A stretch of DNA of 64,000 bases from Watersipora subatra (Eukaryota > Bryozoa > Gymnolaemata > Cheilostomatida > Watersiporidae): positions 75,215,019 to 75,279,018 of the forward strand of contig NC_088710.1 in assembly GCF_963576615.1 (NCBI RefSeq), given 5' to 3'. Of the stretch, positions 62,001 to 64,000 are shown piece by piece. Each line of letters opens with the position of its first letter. Positions within the stretch are counted from its first letter, which is position 1. A model generated the notes under the pieces. That model worked only from the letters and a program-made list of their open reading frames with translations. It did not search any database and was not told the DNA's origin. A program made the position numbers and the translations under genes.

Positions 62001-62181
62001 GTATGGTCTCTCATCACGCACCATTCACATAAGATGGAATCACACTAAGTTTTGGCTCATTGCCTACAAGCCTTCTCATCTGAGTAATACAGAGCAAACA
62101 AGTGTGCAAAACAAATGTACCTGCAGCCTTGAGAACTCCCTCGACAGCCCTAAGAACTCCGATAGCCTCGCTCCTGGTTAC
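58893..62181 (-). CDS. TENT2-like: GLD2-type poly(A) polymerase, right paralogue (3' part in window)
   Basis: Exons in order: 62181-62121, 61923-61860, 60857-60781, 60566-60391, 60287-60151, 59687-59512, 59023-58893. All six junctions agree in phase, with the same intron positions as the left paralogue. Motifs: VVPILIFTDE, then TIVCDLNINNKVGIRNSHLL with the third catalytic Asp kept; DWRVKPLILFIKKWAKSRNI; SYALTLMVIGYLQ; MMSLYDLLLGFFYFYVHQF; and EEPFNRTNVSRSVYD near the end. The protein would elongate poly(A) tails on cytoplasmic mRNAs. The exons with GS and DxD should lie beyond 62181 but were not found up to 64000, so they are probably outside the window. It has about nine more codons than the left copy in exon 59687-59512 (QRMSQYGGLHGADREMD). 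Confidence 0.87.
59092..59333. repeat. Minisatellite, 28-bp unit
   Basis: About 8.5 copies, core ATACATCCATACAATATGAT, in the last intron of the right paralogue, about 65 bp upstream (transcript sense) of the last exon. Confidence 0.93.
59512..59687 (-). CDS. TENT2-like: Right GLD2 paralogue, penultimate exon
   Basis: Acceptor GCTATTGTTGCAG, phase 2 in. The donor GAAG|GTTCGT is weak but placed by the EEPFN motif. It encodes FEFDVLSVRRGQILPIDKVK, WEQAQQRMSQYGGLHGADRE, MDAQTPSYTYDNAYMFIE. Confidence 0.84.
59987..60133. repeat. Minisatellite, 26-bp unit
   Basis: About 5.5 copies, core GGTTATAGTGACATGCGCTA. On the minus strand it begins about 17 bp after the donor of exon 60287-60151. Confidence 0.93.
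60151..60287 (-). CDS. TENT2-like: Right GLD2 paralogue, PAP-associated exon
   Basis: Acceptor CTTTCCTTTTTCAG, donor TTTAG|GTATGT. It encodes QYFTDDIATLAMNLPTFLPF, PKDRLNMMSLYDLLLGFFYF, YVHQF. Confidence 0.88.
60391..60566 (-). CDS. TENT2-like: Right GLD2 paralogue, central-domain exon
   Basis: Acceptor CATCTATTTTGCAG, donor ACCCG|GTTAGT. It encodes DWRVKPLILFIKKWAKSRNI, NSARHKTICSYALTLMVIGY, LQLGLEYPVLPCLQQAYP. About 70% identical to the left copy by eye. Confidence 0.9.
60781..60857 (-). CDS. TENT2-like: Right GLD2 paralogue, exon with third catalytic Asp
   Basis: Acceptor TGTACTTTGTAG, donor CAACT|GTGAGT, 77 nt. It encodes TIVCDLNINNKVGIRNSHLL and TCYAN. Asp codon GAT. Confidence 0.9.
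61593..61727. repeat. Minisatellite, 28-bp unit
   Basis: About five copies, core ACCATAGAAGTAATACCATA plus GACAAAAT, in an intron of the right paralogue. Confidence 0.92.
61860..61923 (-). CDS. TENT2-like: Right GLD2 paralogue, exon before the third Asp
   Basis: Acceptor GGTTGCTTTACAG, donor CAGAC|GTAAGT. It encodes WCNVQVITAVVPILIFTDEQ. It aligns with WCNCELIRATVPILNIHDN of the left copy. Confidence 0.84.
62121..62181 (-). CDS. TENT2-like: Right GLD2 paralogue, first exon found in window
   Basis: Acceptor CAAGATTTTTCAG, donor GCAG|GTACAT, 61 nt. It encodes VTRSEAIGVLRAVEGVLKAA. Phase 0 in, phase 1 out, identical to the left copy. Confidence 0.82.
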
Positions 62182-62389
62182 CTGAAAAATCTTGAGAAGT
62201 ATCAATCAGTGGGAAAAATACATTAAATGCTGTAATAAAAAAAAGCCAAAAAATTGTGCTGGTTAATAAATGGAGTAAAGGAAATGGTAGAGTTGATACT
62301 AGCTCGTCTCTTGTGCAGTTTTAACTGCTCGCACGCTCAATTTGGAATAGATAGACCCTAGCATCAACAGCCCTTATTTACAGTTCCTT

Positions 62390-62577
62390 TAGCTGGGAGG
62401 ATTCATTCGGATCGGGAGGATTCATTCGGATCGGGAGGATTCATTCAGATCGGGAGGATTCATTCAGATCGGGAGGATTCATTCGAATCGGGAGGATTCA
62501 TTCAGATCGGGAGGATTCATTCGAATCGGGAGGATTCATTCAGATCGGGAGGATTCATTCAGATTGGGAGGATTACC
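62390..62577. repeat. Minisatellite, 19-bp unit
   Basis: About ten copies of GGGAGGATTCATTCAGATC, with CGGATC and CGAATC variants. Confidence 0.94.
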
Positions 62578-64000
62578 GTAAAACCTCTATTTGAACGCCA
62601 TGCCGCTTTATTTTTCAACTCATCCCCTATAATAGTGGTGGTCAAATAAAGGTGGCATTAAAATAGAGGCTGGCGTTCTATTTTTTAAATAGCTTGTCAG
62701 AATTTTGAAGATAAATTTAACCCTTTTACGGGCGAAACACATATCGCCTATATTTTGCGCTCTCCTAGGGCGGAGCGACATTAACCCTTTTGGATGCAAT
62801 AAATCTGCTAACTTACCTCTAACTTGTCAAAGATCCCTTAATAAATATGCATTGAAAAGCTGAGAATTATCTCTACCAGTTGATATCTATTGCTTGCAAT
62901 TAACCAGCAATGAAATTACTGTCTAGCCTATGCCCTGCTTTGCAAATTGTTGGAGCTTTCAACTTGTTAGTTCGTTCTAAATTTGAAGGCAAATTTTTAT
63001 TTGACAACTGTATTTACCGATGTTGCATAAAAGGTTACCGCACTCATTGATATTTGCTAGTTTACAGCCAAAACTGGTTCTTCATGTGCATAAAAGGTTA
63101 CTGCACACATTGATATCTGCTACAGTTTACAGCCAAAACCGGCTCTTCATGTGCATAAACGGTTACTGCACTCTTTGATATATGCTACTAGAGAGTTATA
63201 AGAGTCGACTCATTGTAAGCCGTGTTCAGATAACTTCAAAGATGATATCAAATAATATGCTACAAGTCTGCAAATTTATAAGTTATATAGTAATATTCTA
63301 TCCGGTGCTACAAAGATATATATTCAATAACGAGTGACATAAACGAGCCATACTTAAAATACATGCAGAAACAAAAATTAATATTATTGAAACAAAAATA
63401 TTTGGATTGTTTGCTCGGTCATTTGCGCTCTGGTTGTTGCTTCCGATGGAATGAAAATCTTCTGGCTGTTCAACGCCTTCCACAATGACCTCTAACCTCA
63501 ACTTTTCTGAACTGCTGAACTAGTTGATATTAGCGTATAAACAATTTTTTGAGCAGAGCAAAACCTTCACACATTGCATTTCGCACAGATGATAAATTTT
63601 TAGCCACATGGGTGCTAAGCACAACTTGCAGCCTAAAACTAGTTACGGTATTCATATACCATTGTAAATGAAAACCGTTTTGCACGTACATTGAAGTATC
63701 AAGACCATGTTAAACAAGGAGCTACTATTAGCCTGATACAGTTATTAATTATTTCTATGGCGTTGGTTGCAAAGTTTTAACGAAAAAAAAAACGCTAAGC
63801 TATAGAGTTAGAAAATGGACTTCACGACAAACAGAAACAACGAAAGAATAAATTGTTGTTGATGTAACCGAGTCATTATTAGTACGATTTTGTGTACACT
63901 TTTCTACTGATCAATTGATATTATGGGTTTGTAAAGATCAAAGAATGTCAAAGTGGCAGTCAAATAGGGGTGGAGTTCAATTAAAGGGTGACGCTCTATT
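62574..64000. mobile_element. Probable TIR transposon, right end outside the window
   Basis: 62574-62700 starts TACCGTAAAACCTCTATTTG and contains TGGTCAAATAAAGGTGGCAT...GGCGTTCTATT. The last 50 bases of the window (GGCAGTCAAATAGGGGTGGA...GACGCTCTATT) resemble it. The two may be ends of one element or two related MITEs. The 67-codon ORF between them (63298-63501) shows no transposase motif. Direct repeats of about 57 bp (TGTGCATAAAAGGTTACTGC) lie at about 63010-63190. Confidence 0.4.

Noticed and set aside
63298-63501. 67-codon minus ORF as a GLD2 5' exon
   Set aside because: It lacks the GS and DxD motifs expected next and has no matching splice phase.

Overview
The window is animal (metazoan) nuclear DNA: A+T-rich, with spliced genes, GT..AG introns, poly(A) signals, Helitron and MITE-type transposons, and a very heavy load of minisatellites. 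No bacterial or organelle gene organisation is present. The protein families (GLD2-type poly(A) polymerase, intron-containing linker histone, AKAP13/ARHGEF28-type RhoGEF) fit an invertebrate animal, perhaps a lophotrochozoan. The species cannot be fixed from this sequence.

Layout. (1) About 1.6-35 kb, and possibly to 44.5 kb, minus strand: the N-terminal part of one large gene of the AKAP13/ARHGEF28 (p190RhoGEF) family. Nine exons were joined by hand. Every junction is GT..AG and every reading phase agrees. The introns hold most of the repeats and transposons: three related Helitron-like elements, a 2.3-kb TIR element inside the third, one MITE, a 1.9-kb 14-bp array and a 4.6-kb 22-bp array. 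The DH-PH catalytic part would lie left of base 1. An ORF at 43.8-44.5 kb may be a further 5' exon. (2) 35-46.8 kb: mostly non-coding, with a second MITE copy, GA-rich DNA, more minisatellites and several long palindromes. (3) 46.9-51.2 kb, plus strand: a three-exon linker histone H1 gene whose two introns are largely tandem repeats. (4) 51.5-54.7 kb and 58.9-62.2 kb, minus strand: two tandem paralogues of the cytoplasmic poly(A) polymerase GLD2 (TENT2/PAPD4) with the same intron positions and phases. They are separated by a 2.9-kb array of a 34-bp unit. The left copy has the GS and DxD motifs but Asn in place of the third catalytic Asp. The right copy keeps that Asp; its 5' exons with GS/DxD lie beyond the window. 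(5) 62.4-64 kb: a 19-bp array and transposon-like inverted sequence.

About 18-19 kb of the 64 kb is tandem repeat. Long ORFs of up to 880 codons in these arrays are artefacts of repeats that lack stop codons. The most unusual pattern is how often arrays begin within about 30 bp of an inferred splice junction, sometimes amplifying the splice-site sequence itself. H1 and the left GLD2 paralogue are convergent, with poly(A) signals about 150 bp apart. No functional link between the RhoGEF, H1 and GLD2 genes is implied by their adjacency.
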